A stretch of 64,000 bases of DNA from positions 202,943,644-203,007,643 of the forward strand of contig OY757011.1 of assembly GCA_963580285.1 (NCBI GenBank), written 5' to 3'. The DNA comes from Lucinisca nassula (lineage: Eukaryota > Mollusca > Bivalvia > Lucinida > Lucinidae). Shown one piece after another: positions 12,107-23,729 of the stretch. Both the position numbers and the translations under genes were made by a program. The notes beneath the pieces are model-generated. The model saw nothing but the letters and a program-made list of their open reading frames with translations, was not told where the DNA came from and made no database searches. Numbering within the stretch: position 1 is the stretch's first letter; each line of letters starts with the position of its first letter.

Positions 12107-12341
12107 GGGCCCCGTCAAGCGATTTTTGTACTTATCGCCTATGGGAGCAGCGAAGGTTCAGGCGAGCCTGCACATCCGCGCAGTCTCGCCAGAACCTTCG
12201 CTGCTCGCTCATACAAGCAGTGAATCAAGAGGAACCTTCAGACAGAAAGCCATATCCCTGGCCCCTCTGAATGGCACGGCATGTGCAGTTAAATTTTTCA
12301 TGACGGAATGCTCGAAGACACAAATTCACTTGGCGGGGCTC
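12107..12341 (+). mobile_element. MITE with GGGCCCCG ends, 4-bp TSD
   Basis: Ends GGGCCCCGTCAAGCGA and TTGGCGGGGCTC, flanked by ATAT (12103-12106, 12342-12345). The interior has an inverted GCGAAGGTTC..GAACCTTCGC. Open frames over it are not genes. Confidence 0.85.
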
Positions 12342-12542
12342 ATATATGGGTTAAGGATGTCTTGTACTATTCAAGCAGCGAATACAAATGTTCTGCTCCC
12401 ACTGTACAAAAGTGTGCAGGCTGGTCTGTTCTAATGTTATTCATAAATGCCCAAAACAGGTTCTCTCACCATTATGTCTCATTTAACTGAGGACTTCAAC
12501 GCGCAAGCGCTGGGAAAACAATATTAATGTGTGAATATGAAA

Positions 12543-14284
12543 ACTAGGCAATCACTAAAGATGATAAATGCACCCGCCATATGCCTCAATAAATGAGTAA
12601 TGTCTTTGACATATGCAGAAGACAAGCACACATTCTAAATAAACTAAAAACTGAAACATTCTTCAAATAACCCAGGAACAAAATGTTCAAGTCATTCAAG
12701 GACATAATTCTACAATAAACTGCTGGATCAGTATCCTGTTTCTGTTATGCACATGTTCAGTGCAGGTCTGAAATGTGTAGCAAGTCCTGCACAAAATACT
12801 GTAGGAGTAGTTGCGGAGACACGAACAGTACTAGTTAACAGAAATAAATAAGTTGCTATCCTGTTTCCTTTATGCATATGTTGAATGCATGCCTGAACTG
12901 TGTTGCAAGTTTGAATGTGCTGCATCAAATACTGAAGAATTGCGGAGATATGAACAGTACTATTTAACCTCGTATGCTACAGATATGACAAAAATATTTA
13001 ATTCGTTCAAGTGGACATAATTCAGCAAAAAGGGGCTAGATCAGAATCTGGTTTCCTTTACAAACATGTTCAGTGAATGTCTGAACTCTGTTGCAAGATT
13101 CAATGTCCTGCATCGAATCCTGTAGGAGGAGTTGCAGAGACATGAACAGTACTATTTAACCTGGTATGCTACACATATGGTCAAAATATTTAATTCGTTC
13201 AAGGGGACATAATTCAGCAAAAAGGAGCTAGATCAGAATCCTGTTTCCTTCAGAAAAATGATCAGTGCATGTTTGAACTCTGTTGCAAGCTTCAATGGCC
13301 TGCATCGAATACTGTAGGGCACGAACAGTACTATTTAACCTTCTATGCTTCACATTTGACCAAAATGTTAAAAGTCGTTTTAGAGGACAAAATTATGCTT
13401 ATAAGGACTGGATCGGAATCCTGTTTCCTTTATGCACATGCTCTATACATGTCTGAAGTGTGTTGCAAGTTCCTACTTTCTGAATCAAATGCTGCAGGGT
13501 GAGTTGCGGAGACACTCACAGTACTATTCAACCTAGTTTGCTACACATATGGCCACAATGTTTGAGTCTCTGCACTAGGGGCTGGATCAGAATCCTGTTT
13601 CCTTTATGCACATGTTCAATGCAAGTCTAAGGTGTGTTGCAAAGTAGAAGTAAAACAAAGATCAGGAATTGATACAATTAACTTACTCCACCCATAAAAG
13701 ACACCAAAGGGAAAGAAATACAAACATTAAGCGACCAGACCATAATGGAAACCTAAACAAAGGAAGGCCATAAGGACAGTTACTTTCCCACAAAATGGCC
13801 ATATGGCCATCCAAAACCAAAAGACACAAGTGATACACACAGTAAGTAACAAACAACAACATAAATAAATCGCCACAGAAGAGCCGCCTTGGAACGGTCA
13901 GTGGAATGATTTCCACTGGGGGCTTAAATCGATTTTACGTGGCCACAATCCTCGCCTTTACTTCCGTCGCGATTTAGACAAATAATTTGTTCAGTCCGCA
14001 TGAAGGCCTCCTAACTCATCAGTGCAACATCTCCGTGAACACAAAAATCAAAGAACCACAGAGGTGAGACAACGGTGAGGACTCGACAGCAAGAAACCAC
14101 TGAAATGCTGGAGCAAAAGAAAACCAACAGTTAGACTCCGATGAGCCCGACCAGAGTTTCAATGCCATGCATCGAATACTGTAGGAGGAGTTGCGGAGAC
14201 AATCATACTACAAAGTGTGACGAGCGTACTTAAGTACGTATGCACGTACGGACAAGCTTCCCCACATCGCTGCGGGGACATAAA
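12543..14284 (+). mobile_element. Satellite-cored element, ~190-bp core
   Basis: Left end AGGCAATCACTAAAGATGAT; core units with ACAGTACTATTTAACC repeat at ~179-193-bp steps from 12958 to 13522. A Penelope tail is inserted at 13638-14154. The right end has ACGTACGG repeats and the hairpin TCCCCACATCGCTGCGGGGA. Confidence 0.7.
13638..14154 (-). mobile_element. Penelope tail copy
   Basis: Full-length tail in minus orientation, interrupting a ~190-bp satellite array: array sequence stops at ..GTGTGTTGCA and resumes at GTTTCAATGCCATGCATCG. It keeps an open 77-residue frame. Confidence 0.8.
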
Positions 14285-14401
14285 TTAAAACTATTTGGCG
14301 TGTGTGATAGACAAACCTTTAAATAAGACATAAGTTTTTAAGAGTCTTCAGATTTCAGTCAAAATATGTGTAAGACTGAGAGCCAACAGATGGTGCAAAT
14401 A

Positions 14402-15570
14402 CGAGGGCGGGTCAATAAAAACCAGCCTTACTTATTTCTGGGTGAGATCGTTCTCTTCTTTTTCGATGTAATTGCCCTCTAGAATGATACACTTAGACCA
14501 ACGCTGTTTCAGTGCCATCGACCCAGAACTGAAGAAGCAAGGGTCATTGCCTTCAACCCCCCCCCCCCTCAACTGCAGCCGCCGCCAAAACTTCTTCATT
14601 GAACCGGGAATGACGTCCACGGTTATCCTATTCAAGTTTGGGAACAGGAAATAGTTACTAGGAGTTAAGTCCGGAGAACAGGCGGGTGCGGTAATAGCTC
14701 GTACCCATTCTGTTCTACAGAAACAATTGCAATTTTGCAAGCGTGAACTATTGCATTGTCCTGTTGGAGCAGAATCCCTTTGGTGATCGTACCTCGGCGT
14801 TCATCACGGATCGCCGTTCCAGTTGGTAGAGCATATATGCATAATACGCACCTGTTATTGTACTTTTCTTTGCCAGAAAGTCAAAAAAAATAACACCTTG
14901 TGCATCCCAAAACGCAGTTGCCATCAGAGTATTGCGTTTTGATCTTCTTTGGTCACGGAGACCACGGCCCTACTCACTGGCGACTTTGCGATTATTCTCT
15001 GGTTCATAATAAATGACCCGGGTCTTATCTACAGTTACCAGTAGTGCAAGAAAATCATCTTCCTTTGACCTAAACCACTTCAGCAATGCGCTGCGTACTG
15101 ATGCTCTGGTTGTCATTTGCTCATTGCGTACGGATTTTTGGACTCAACTGGCTGTTAGCTTGCGCATACCCAAGCAATCATGTTAACTGTGTAATGCACC
15201 CGCTTTTTCTTCCACCTTAATACGTCAATCAGAGTACATCAGATCCCGTACTTTGTTACTCATGTCTTCATCGATGACATCCCATGGGTGTCCAGACCTG
15301 GTTTCGTCTTATAAAGACGTTTTACCGCGTTTGAATTTCCCAACCCTGAATTTAACTTGTGCATACGATGGCGCAGAGGACCCCAATAAACACTGGTCAA
15401 CTCGCAATATATTTCCTGACCTGATTGACGTTCAATATCTTATGAATGGATGACATGATAAGGGTTCAAGTTTGCCCTAGTGCCTAAAACATTGAAACAG
15501 GGCGGGAAAATCTTTGTTGGTTTGGCCAACTGAAAATGGGATAGGCCTTGTTAGGACTGACTCGCCCTCG
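14402..15570 (-). mobile_element. Decayed mariner element
   Basis: Inverted ends CGAGGGCGGGTCA (14402) and TGACTCGCCCTCG (15570) are flanked by TA on both sides; length 1169 bp. The minus strand encodes a broken mariner transposase: VIDEDMSNKVRDLMYSD, TVDKTRVIYYEPENNRKVAS, NTLMATAFWDAQGVIFFDFL, ITGAYYAYMLYQLERR, a Q-x-DNA..H region and CSPDLTPSNYFLFPNLNR. At least four stops or frameshifts are seen, and a C9 run lies at about 14560. Inactive. Confidence 0.85.
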
Positions 15571-15734
15571 TAATTTACAAAAGTGTCCATAACATGAGCC
15601 CAGGTGCGATACAACCTAGAATTGGGGTTTGCGACCAAGCACAATTAAATTAGATGCTGAGCATACTGTTTGCAAATGTCAACTACAGATTTATGTCATG
15701 ATATCACTCAAATGAGCTATCCAACAAATGTATT

Positions 15735-16022
15735 GCCGGCCTCGGTAGCTCAGTCGTATGCACGTCAGACTGGTGTACCTGCCGGGATTGGCAACATTCT
15801 TTCGTGGAGATTGATTATGAAACCTTTTCTACGGCCACTCTCTCTCCCTTCCGCTGATTCAAGAAGGGCAGTTGTCAGTTTCTGGCGAAAGAATGTGCAC
15901 TGTACTGGTTAACCGCTTATGTATAAGCGTGCCCAGGCCAAGTGTGGATAGGTAAAGTGGCCGGCTATAATGACCCTAAAAAGTGTTGACTGGGCAGTTA
16001 AACTCCAAACCAATACAAACAA
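15735..16022 (+). mobile_element. tRNA-derived SINE, CTCGGTAGCTCAGTCG family
   Basis: A-box-like head GCCGGCCTCGGTAGCTCAG, conserved body CTTCCGCTGATTCAAGAAGG, tail GTTAAACTCCAAACCAATAC. Target duplication CCAACAARTGTATT at 15721-15734 and 16023-16036. Confidence 0.9.
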
Positions 16023-16445
16023 ACCAACAAGTGTATTAAAAACCTTCTACATTGCAAAAGCACGCCTATCTTAATATATTGAAAATTACACCATCAAAAA
16101 TGAAAATATTTTGAAAAAATCTCTCAGATATTTTTCATAATTTAGCTCAAAACATAGATTGGTGTCATCCTTGGCGGTTCTTACGAGTACCCACGATCTA
16201 TATTTCTGAGCAGAAGGTAGTTGAGGTCGTAGTACCTAAGCGTTAATCAAAAATCATTAATCCATAGACAAATGGCCAATATAAATGTTCAGATCAACAG
16301 ACATGGACTCCAGAAGAGTGTAATCAGGCGTCCGCGGATAGTAAGCATTACTTGGTAAGCAAGCTTCGCCCACTATGTCCATCGACCCGAACGAAGAAAA
16401 GGAATAAATGCCGAGAAGGGTATGTCCGAGATTTTGGAAGCCTTC

Positions 16446-17412
16446 CTATGGCTTTCCATTAGCAAACATATCAGAAATAATTCTGGAAATGGCAACACTG
16501 TACGGATCAACAAGATCATGGTGCCTCCCATAGAACTTCTTTAGTGTTGATACCAGTTTGGTTTTTTGACACCCCTGGTATAACAACCTGGTAGTGAGCA
16601 CCTTCCCACGTTCCATAAGGTCCTGATACTTGGAACGGGCTCTAGCATAACGGATTAACTGTGAAAAGTAAACTCCATATGCTGGTGCAGACGGGATATA
16701 ACTGTTCAGGAAGGGAACGTTAACAACGGGAAAATTGAAGACATCTCATTTATCGTACAGCCTAGAAGTATGAGAGAAAAGACTATGACTGGAGATGTTC
16801 TAGAAGCTCTTTGGAGTTTTTTAAGATCCACATCTGATTCACACCACTCTTGGCATACGCAGTGTTAACATGTTTTCTGAAGGCCATCTTTAACTGCAGT
16901 AAGGATTCGTGTTAGGATCTGTGAAAGAGGCTTGATTGAGCACTTAGCTGAACCCGCGATATATCTCTGCTTCTACGGATTCTTGTGAAGCTTAGGAATC
17001 CATTACAACTTTGGAAGTTCCATATCTTCCTCTGGGAGGGAAATTCCAAACAAAAACATCACCGATTGGTGGTTTTGCAGAATATCATCTTTGGAAAAAG
17101 AAGAAAGATTATATGTTGGGTTGCCTGTCATAGTGCTCAAACCAAGCCCCTCTTTTAAGCAGTTTGTATAGTGTGTTTTGCAAACAAACACAATATTGTT
17201 AGATGTCTTGTCAGCTTGAACAACGACAAACTTCTGATGGATTTCAGCTAACTCAGCAGCAACATCTGGATTATCAAATACAGAATAATGTCGACGAGAC
17301 ATGGTTCTGCTGAGTACTGTTATACGTCTGTTTACCAAGGCCATTACTGATTTTACCCATTCGGAGAGGGTGTCAACCTCCGAATCCTCTTTCCTAGCCC
17401 AGCGCCGTGCAT
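16446..17412 (-). pseudogene. Penelope-like RT relic, middle and C-terminal parts
   Basis: This is a diverged PLE lineage on the minus strand. From 17412 downward it reads EEYARRWARKEDSEVDTLSE, then FVVVQADKTSNNIVFVCKTH to MELPKL followed by a stop where the family has YW. Fragments follow (HKN, SIKPLSQILTRILTAVKDGL, LKKLQRASRTSP). A deletion then removes the palm motifs A-C, and sequence resumes at LYDK and FNFPVVNVPFLNSYIPSAPA YGVYFSQLIRYAR down to a stop at 16446-16448. It shares the order and motifs of the RT at 39285-40673 but is clearly a different subfamily. Several stops and at least one frameshift make it dead. Confidence 0.8.
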
Positions 17413-18020
17413 ACTCTTCAACAGAAATTTAGAAAAATACATGCCTGTAATGACTTTAGTACCCAATTTCGTAAACACGTTCGTCGATATATAAAGATTG
17501 GGTACAACATAAATGTTATAAAACAGGCTGCATGCATGGTGGTTAACCCAGTCACGGTTGGCAACTTTGCTTCCCTCTTTGATTGCACACCGTTGGGTCG
17601 GACCTAAGATTATAAGACGGTTCCAGCGTTAAAACATAAATGGAAATTTATTTTAGTATTCTTTATGTTGGTTGGCGCCAGATGCTCCGTCTTAAGTCGG
17701 GCCCCTCGGAGTCTAACTGTCGGTTTTCTTTCGCTCCAACACTTCTGTTGTTTTATGCTATCGCGTCCTCAACCTTGTTTCATCTCTGTAGTTTTTTTAT
17801 TTGTATGTTCTCGGAGATGTTACACTGATGAGTTAGGAAGCCTTTATGCGGACTAAACAAAATTAGTGTATACCGCGACAGAGGTAAGGACGAGGATTAT
17901 GGCCATGTAAAATCGATTTAAGCCCCCCGGTGGCTTTCTTTCCACTGACCATTCCAAGGCGGTTCTTCTGTGGTGGTATATTTATGTTGTTGTTTGTTAC
18001 TTACTGTGTGTATAGTCTTT
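17413..18020 (+). mobile_element. Penelope-like 3' fragment (RT end plus tail)
   Basis: It begins in the last part of the RT frame (QKFRKIHACNDFSTQFRKHV and VVNPVTVGNFASLFDCTPLG, stop near 17607). It continues through the common tail (GTCTAACTGTCGG.., GATGAGTTAGGA..) to the region just after TTGTTTGTTACTTACTGTG. It is a 5'-truncated, diverged copy inserted head-on into the older minus-strand Penelope relic. Confidence 0.75.
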
Positions 18021-18267
18021 CAAAACGCAGTGAGACATGTATGCACTTTTAATTTTGGACTAGTCCGCGTTTTAGGTAAATCGACTTCAGTTGGGATTTT
18101 ATATCGGGCGATATAGTTTTACTGGGGATCGTATTGCATCATATTATCCACTTGGCCACGAATTCTACATATTGGCATTATCAAAAAACTTATTTATAAT
18201 TTTAAAATCCTGTGAAAAAAAGAAATCCGAAATCTGCTTCCCCTAAAACCTGGAAAAGTCTTAGTGG

Positions 18268-18785
18268 AAATCTTCCACTGACCGTTCCAAGGCGGCTCTT
18301 CTGTGGCGATTTATTTATGTTGTTGTTTGTTACTTACTTTGTTTATCACTTGTGTCTTTTAATTTTGGATGGCCATATGGCCATTTTGTGGGAAAGTAAC
18401 TGTCCATATGGCCTTCCTTTGTTTAGGTTTCCATTATGGTCTGGTCGCTTAATGTGTGTATTTCTTTCCCTTTGGTGTCTTTTATGGATGGAGTAAGTTA
18501 ATTGTATCAATTCCTGATCTTTGTTTTACTTCTACTTAGCACGCTTGAACGTTGAACTCTCAAAGGTCGTTGATAAACTATATCACTTGTGTCTTTTTAT
18601 TTTGGATGCCAATTTGGCCATTTTGTGGGAAAGTAACTGTCCTTATGGCCTTCCTTTGTTTAGGTTTCTATGATGGTCTGGTCGCTTCATGTTTGTGTTT
18701 CTTTCTCTTTGGTGTCTTTGATGGGCGGAGTAAGTTAATTATATCGATTCCTGATCTTTGTTTTACTTCTACTTTCCAACTTTTA
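18268..18785 (+). mobile_element. Two Penelope tail fragments
   Basis: Two plus-strand copies of the PLE tail lie in tandem: 18268-18540 and 18580-18785. Each carries the segment with TTTTGTGGGAAAGTAACTGT and TTTCTTTCCCTTTGGTGTC, and each ends at CTGATCTTTGTTTTACTTCT. Only the 3' 200-270 bp of the element is present in each. The first keeps the small hydrophobic frame discussed under findings (18212-18496). Confidence 0.75.
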
Positions 18786-19798
18786 AATAACTATATTATA
18801 TCTTTAACTTTTGCAGTATAAAATTCTAACTTTTCTAAAACTAGGACTGACTTGTCAGGTGAGACATGTATCTTAGCGGATTTGGTTGCCACCTTTTGTT
18901 AGATTTTGCAAGTCTCGCTACTTTGGGCATCTCCTTCCTGATGCCCGGGACTTCCGTGGAGTGTGGGCCATGTTTGCTGATGTTGGCTCGGTGGGGGACG
19001 CCTATAAGTCCGCGGGTGGGCGTCTCTTGCCTGATGCCTCCAGCTGGCCTGTCTCACGAGCTACGTCGGTCGGTGTGTGCTCGGAGGGGGCTGTGCTGTG
19101 TTTGCCGGGTCTTGTCCATTATCCATTTCGGTTTCAGAATTTTGGGGTTGATACACACTGATGAAGATTAAATATCAGAAAGGCCTCAGTGTCACTAAAT
19201 TTGGTATAGTTACACCTTAATTGCAACCACTGGGTCGGTATCTCTGCTGGTGGATGATTCGTTCGACCCCGAGAGTTTCATCAGCTCAGTATCAGTTCCT
19301 TAGTGCTGAGGTTGATACTGCGGTGTTCACGTCAGTACTCAGGTACTGATTAAAATAACTATATTACATCTTTAACTTGTGCAGTATAAAATTCTAATTT
19401 TTCTTAAACTAAGACTGACTTGTCAGGTGAGACATGTATCTTAGCGGATTTGGTTGCCACCTTTTGTTAGTTTTTTTTTTATTTTGCAAGTCTCGCTACT
19501 TTTGACATCTCCTTCCTGATGGCCGGGACTTCCGTGGAGTGAGGGCCATGTCTGCTGATGTTGGCTCGGTGGGGGACGCCTATAAGTCCGCGGGTGGGCG
19601 TCTCTTGCCTGATGCCTCCAACTGACCCGCCTTACGAGCTACGTCGGTCGATGTGTGCTCGGAGGGGGATGTGCTGTGTTTGCCGGGTCTTGCCCATCAT
19701 CCGTTTTGGTTTCAGAACTTTTGGGTTGATACACACTGAAGATTAAATATCAGAAAGGCCTCTGTGTCACTAAATTTGGTATAGTTACACCTTAATTC
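18786..19798 (+). repeat. Pair of ~435-bp direct repeats, GC-rich centre
   Basis: Two direct copies (about 18786-19217 and 19350-19798) are separated by about 130 bp. Both run from an AT-rich start (AACTATATTAYATCTTTAAC) through a GC-rich middle (GGGGACGCCTATAAGTCCGC) to TTGGTATAGTTACACCTTAA. The same plus-strand frame is open in both middles (LARWGTPISPRVGVSCLMPP), although copy two has a stop upstream of it. The pair lies inside the split Penelope relic, directly after a Penelope tail. It could be a Penelope pseudo-LTR or an unrelated element; I cannot assign it. Confidence 0.6.
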
Positions 19799-20040
19799 CA
19801 AAATTAATTTGGAATTCTGTTTCCAAGTAAAGGACTTTGGTTCCCTGTATTTGGGGCTTTTTGAAAGAATGTCTCGGAATTTGTCATTTCTAACAATATT
19901 GCGGTCTCCTGTAATGATGTGACCTGCTGGATTGTAGCAAAAATCTGAGACATTACATGAACATTCGGAGGGGTTTTGGGCAATGGTCTCGGGATCTAGA
20001 CCTTGCAGCACGGTTTTATAATTAAATATTTTGGGTGCAA
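19799..20040 (-). pseudogene. Penelope-like RT relic, N-terminal part
   Basis: The minus strand reads PLAPKIFNYKTVLQGLDPET, CSCNVSDFCYNPAGHIITGD and PKYREPKSFTWKQNSKLILE. This is the Cys-rich and PKYREP region that precedes the FVVVQADKTSNN block in these elements. The frame ends at ..LILE, exactly where the separate relic at 17412 resumes with EYARRW. The two pieces are therefore one old minus-strand copy split by about 2.4 kb of later insertions (17413-19798). Confidence 0.75.
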
Positions 20041-20891
20041 GCGGAGTAGAATAACTGTAGGAAATAATTGGTATCAGAAATTAGAAAAAACTAGAGCTGT
20101 CAGAGGATCTGACTATAGCCCCGCTTCAGCGCTGTCAGAGAAGAAAGTTATTTAAGCTGCAGAGAAAACAGTTATGAACAAGAAATAACTGTTGAAAATT
20201 TTACATTATCTGGAAAAACTCTAAGAGTTGTGAGCCCTTGTCCCTCATTTCAATGAGCATGATACATTACCAGAATGTCCATGTTTATACTAAATTTCAT
20301 CTTCCATTTTTCAATGTTCAAAGGGTAATAACTCCTAAAGTAGGCAAATCAGAGTCAGGGTTCCTGCGCTCTGCACATTGTCTCATGGTGCTTTACACTT
20401 GTGTGAAGTGTCATGAAAATATCTCAAATGGTTTGTGAGTTATGGAGCCGACACAGTCAAAATTGCCTTTTTAAATGTTCAAAGGGCAATAACTCCTAAA
20501 GTAGGCAAACCAGAGTTATGGTTCCTGCACTCTGCACATCATCTCAAGGTGCTTTTTATTTATTTGAAGTTTCATGAAAATATCAGAAACGGTTATGGAG
20601 CGGACATATACTACTCAAAGTTTGATAGGGATCACTTTTTATGTACCAAATTTTGCACAGAAAATTTATAAGTTCTTGACAGACTTTGTACTCGGTATAT
20701 TGATAAATATCTTAAGCAGAAACTCGTGTGCAGTTCAGTACTCATAAAAGTGTACACTTCTCACAATTCGCATATGAATTCATGCACCCCCAAAATCTTG
20801 CGTAGCACTGCTTTCCAACAGACCAATCAAACTTGTCAGTGTTCCTTTACCAAGCGTAAAAAGGACTTCATTTGATTTGTGAAACACTAAA

Positions 20892-21083
20892 ATGCCTAGG
20901 GGGACAATTAAGAAACCGTCTGAGCCCCGAAGAAATGAATCGTTGCGTCGGAATGTTGGAATCTTGCGTCTCTCAACGTCGTGTTGCTGGGATTCTGAAT
21001 GTGTCTCAGAGCGTGGTTTCACGAATGTGGAGTCGCCATCTTACCCACGGAAATCCTTCACACAGCCGCGGCGGGGTCGAGAA
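20892..21083 (+). pseudogene. Tc1 transposase, N-terminal DNA-binding part
   Basis: From the ATG at 20892 (MPRG) one frame shifts into LRNRLSPEEMNRCVGMLESC, VSQRRVAGILNVSQSVVSRM and HGNPSHSRGG, the paired helix-turn-helix region of Tc1 transposases. Sequence stops at the target duplication GTCGAGAA, after which the inner transposon begins. Relative to the C-terminal part the frame is off by one in the G run just before the insertion, so the gene was or became frameshifted independently of the insertion. Confidence 0.85.
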
Positions 21084-21255
21084 GATTTCCAGACACTTCG
21101 GCCCCACTACCACCTCGGCCCCTAGACAGGTCGGCCCAAAACCAAGTCGGCCCTAGACACCTCGGCCCTAGTCACCTCGGCCCTAGACACCTCGGCCCCA
21201 CTGTCACCTCGGCCCCTAGACATCTCGGCCCCAAAGACACCTCGGCCCCACTTTT
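21084..21255 (+). repeat. Left terminal array of inner transposon
   Basis: About ten imperfect units of 14-20 bp built on ACACCTCGGCCCCTAG, alternating with AAAACC/ACTACC spacers. Strongly GC-rich against an AT-rich interior. Confidence 0.85.
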
Positions 21256-21296
21256 GATATCTGTTAGGGTATGGGCAGTTATATCATGTTAAAACC

Positions 21297-21560
21297 GGCC
21301 GCACCCATCGGGACTTCAAGAAACCGACAGCCTGTGACATGAGTACTTGTAAACCGTTTAGAGGTTCTAAGCCTGGCCAGGAAAAGCGGTGCGAGTCGGA
21401 CCGTTCATACTTATAAACCCTATTGGTTTCATTGGGCTGCAGGGCTTGAGATGTCATTTCATCTCAATGCCGTGTAAAATTCCCACAAAATTGGGGGCAA
21501 CGTCTCCAAAATGACCGATACAGTGTTGATTGGAGCGTTAAAAGTCAAATCTAACAAACA
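21297..21560 (+). mobile_element. SINE-like retroposon, in inner transposon
   Basis: Head CGCACCCATCGGGACTTCAA, 3' GGAGCGTTAAAAGTCAAAT; same family. Confidence 0.8.
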
Positions 21561-21653
21561 AAACATCATTTTAACAAACCCGTGTAATGAAGACCCCGCT
21601 AAACCCCAGTTTATATGGGGAAAACTGGGGCTCATAGGGACATACATTATTTA

Positions 21654-21932
21654 CATCACGAAGACACGCCTTTATGATTTTGACCCCCTTGAATCCCACT
21701 TTCATATAGTAAAACTGGGGTTTACAGGGGTAAACCTTATTGTTCTTATTTCTGCTCATAAATATAGATTGTGGGTACTCGTTAGAACCGCCTCGATGAA
21801 GCGGTTCTAACGAGTACCCAAAATCTATATTTTGAGCAGTGATAAGAAAAAATTCACAATTTTTCATCTTAAAATGTTCGTTTTTCTGGTGGTAATGTTT
21901 ACAATCTTTTGTATAGGCGTGTTTTCGTAATG
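21654..21932 (-). mobile_element. Palindrome-centred MITE, subfamily A, in inner transposon
   Basis: CATCACGAAGACACGCC to GGCGTGTTTTCGTAATG with a near-perfect central hairpin. Partial copies flank it (21570-21653 and 21933-22076), so several insertions or a duplication occurred here. Confidence 0.85.
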
Positions 21933-22644
21933 TAGTAAAATTGGGGTTTACAGGGGTAAACCTTATTTTTCTTATTTGAGCAGAAATAATAAAAAATATC
22001 ACAATTTTTCCTCTTATAATGTTCGTTTTTTCTGTGGTAAAGTTTACAATGCATTTGTATAGGCATGTTTTCGTAATTCTTATTTCTGCTGCAAGATACA
22101 GGTTGTGTGCACTGGTTAGAACCGTCTCAATGTGCAGGCCTGATTAGAATGCCTCTGTGACAACCTTTAATCACAACTAGTTTAATATTAATCTGTGTTA
22201 TGCAAACTAGTCATTCCTTAGATCCCTTTCATATAAGTTAACAGCCATCTCCTTGTGAACGATTGAACCAGTATCAAAGATCTATGTTTTCGAGCAGAAG
22301 TAAGAAATATAATTTTATCAACTTTTCGTTACATAATTTTGGTTTTACGGAATCTTCTATTAACATGATTAAATTGTTAGGAATAAGATCAAATTATTTT
22401 ATTGCTATTTATATTTCGTTTAAAAATAACAAATAACCAATGAGACGTTTATAATAAATATAACAACGCATACACGACATTTTCAGGTTAACTTGGACTA
22501 CAGTTAATCCCCCGCCGCCTTCAATCGTGACGTTGACCTTGAGTCAGCATCACGAAAAATGGGGTTTAGCGGGTTGTTCTAATTGTGAATATTTAATACT
22601 CATAGCCAAGGAGCCTTTTCTACAAGAATATATATGTAGGGCCA

Positions 22645-23130
22645 TGAAGACTTTGCACTCAGTGCACATCCAGATCCATCTGATCTGGATCTACACTGTC
22701 ATTCAGTTTTCGAATTTTAAATGAATACAATTTGAGTGTCTGATAGTCAGAAATATGACTAATAAATAAATAAATTATGCAGTACACTTGTTACTATCCG
22801 GCTTTAAATATGAGCTGAAATGACAATCAAATAGGAATTTCTAAATGTGTGAAACTTGATAACAATGGAAATATACTGATGAATTCCTACAAAAATACGA
22901 GCAGTGAAGACTTTGCACACAGTGCACATCCAAATCTACACTGTTTGCCACTAAATATATACATATAGTACACATGTACATGTATCAAGTAATTTGGGTA
23001 GTTGATAGTCAGAAATGTGACTAATAAATAAATTAATTAATTAATAAAGTATACAATATACTCGTTACTGTCCGTCTTTATTATGAGCTAGAATGACAAT
23101 CAAATGTGTGAAAATTGATAACAATGATCT
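22645..23130 (+). repeat. Two-copy ~265-bp tandem duplication
   Basis: Inside the inner transposon, GAAGACTTTGCAC.CAGTGCA, CTAATAAATAAAT and GAGCTRRAATGACAATCAAA occur twice about 265 bp apart. Confidence 0.7.
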
Positions 23131-23483
23131 GTTTATCATCAAGGATCTCTTTATTGGGGTAAAGGGATTAGTAACGCCTGGTTGTTTATTGAGCTTCACA
23201 CTTTACTAATTTAAGTCAATAATTAATTGTTCTTGTAAACATTTTTGCTAAATAGTGTACTTACCTGAAATTCATTAATCCTTACCCCGCTGAACACGAT
23301 AATCCTTAACTTTGCAAACAGTGTAGACCCTGATCAGATTGCTTCTGCCCTCTAAACCGGATCAGCACCGTTTTTCATGCCGTTATTGAATTGCATGCAT
23401 ACATAAAATTAATTGGTTTACTTACGAGGATAGCTGTAGTTCAGCGAACCTGAACACTGATAATAAATAAATAAATAAATAAA

Positions 23484-23729
23484 TTGTTTGTTTGTATTGG
23501 AGTTTAACGGCCAAGTCAACACTTTTTTAGTTCATTTTCGAGCCGGTCAGCAATTCTTTTCGCCAGAAAGTGACAACTGCCCTTCTTGAATCAGCAGAAG
23601 GGAGAGAATGACCGACGAAATGATTTCATAATCAATCTCCACGAAAGAAAGTTGCCGACCCGGTAGGTATAGAACCCGCGTCCTCCTGATCACCAGTCAT
23701 ACGCGCATCAGACTTAGCTATCGAGGCCG
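23484..23729 (-). mobile_element. tRNA-derived SINE, same family
   Basis: Inverse copy inside the inner transposon; head complement TAGCTATCGAGGCCGG, B-box-like AGGTATAGAACCCGCGTC. Confidence 0.85.

Noticed and set aside
12057..12434. 125-codon frame
   Set aside because: Runs across a MITE that has two other copies; similar frames appear in those copies for the same reason.
20238..20671. Protein repeats in frames such as PFFNVQRAITPKVG
   Set aside because: The recurring peptides come from translating the 161-bp satellite core and are not conserved as protein.
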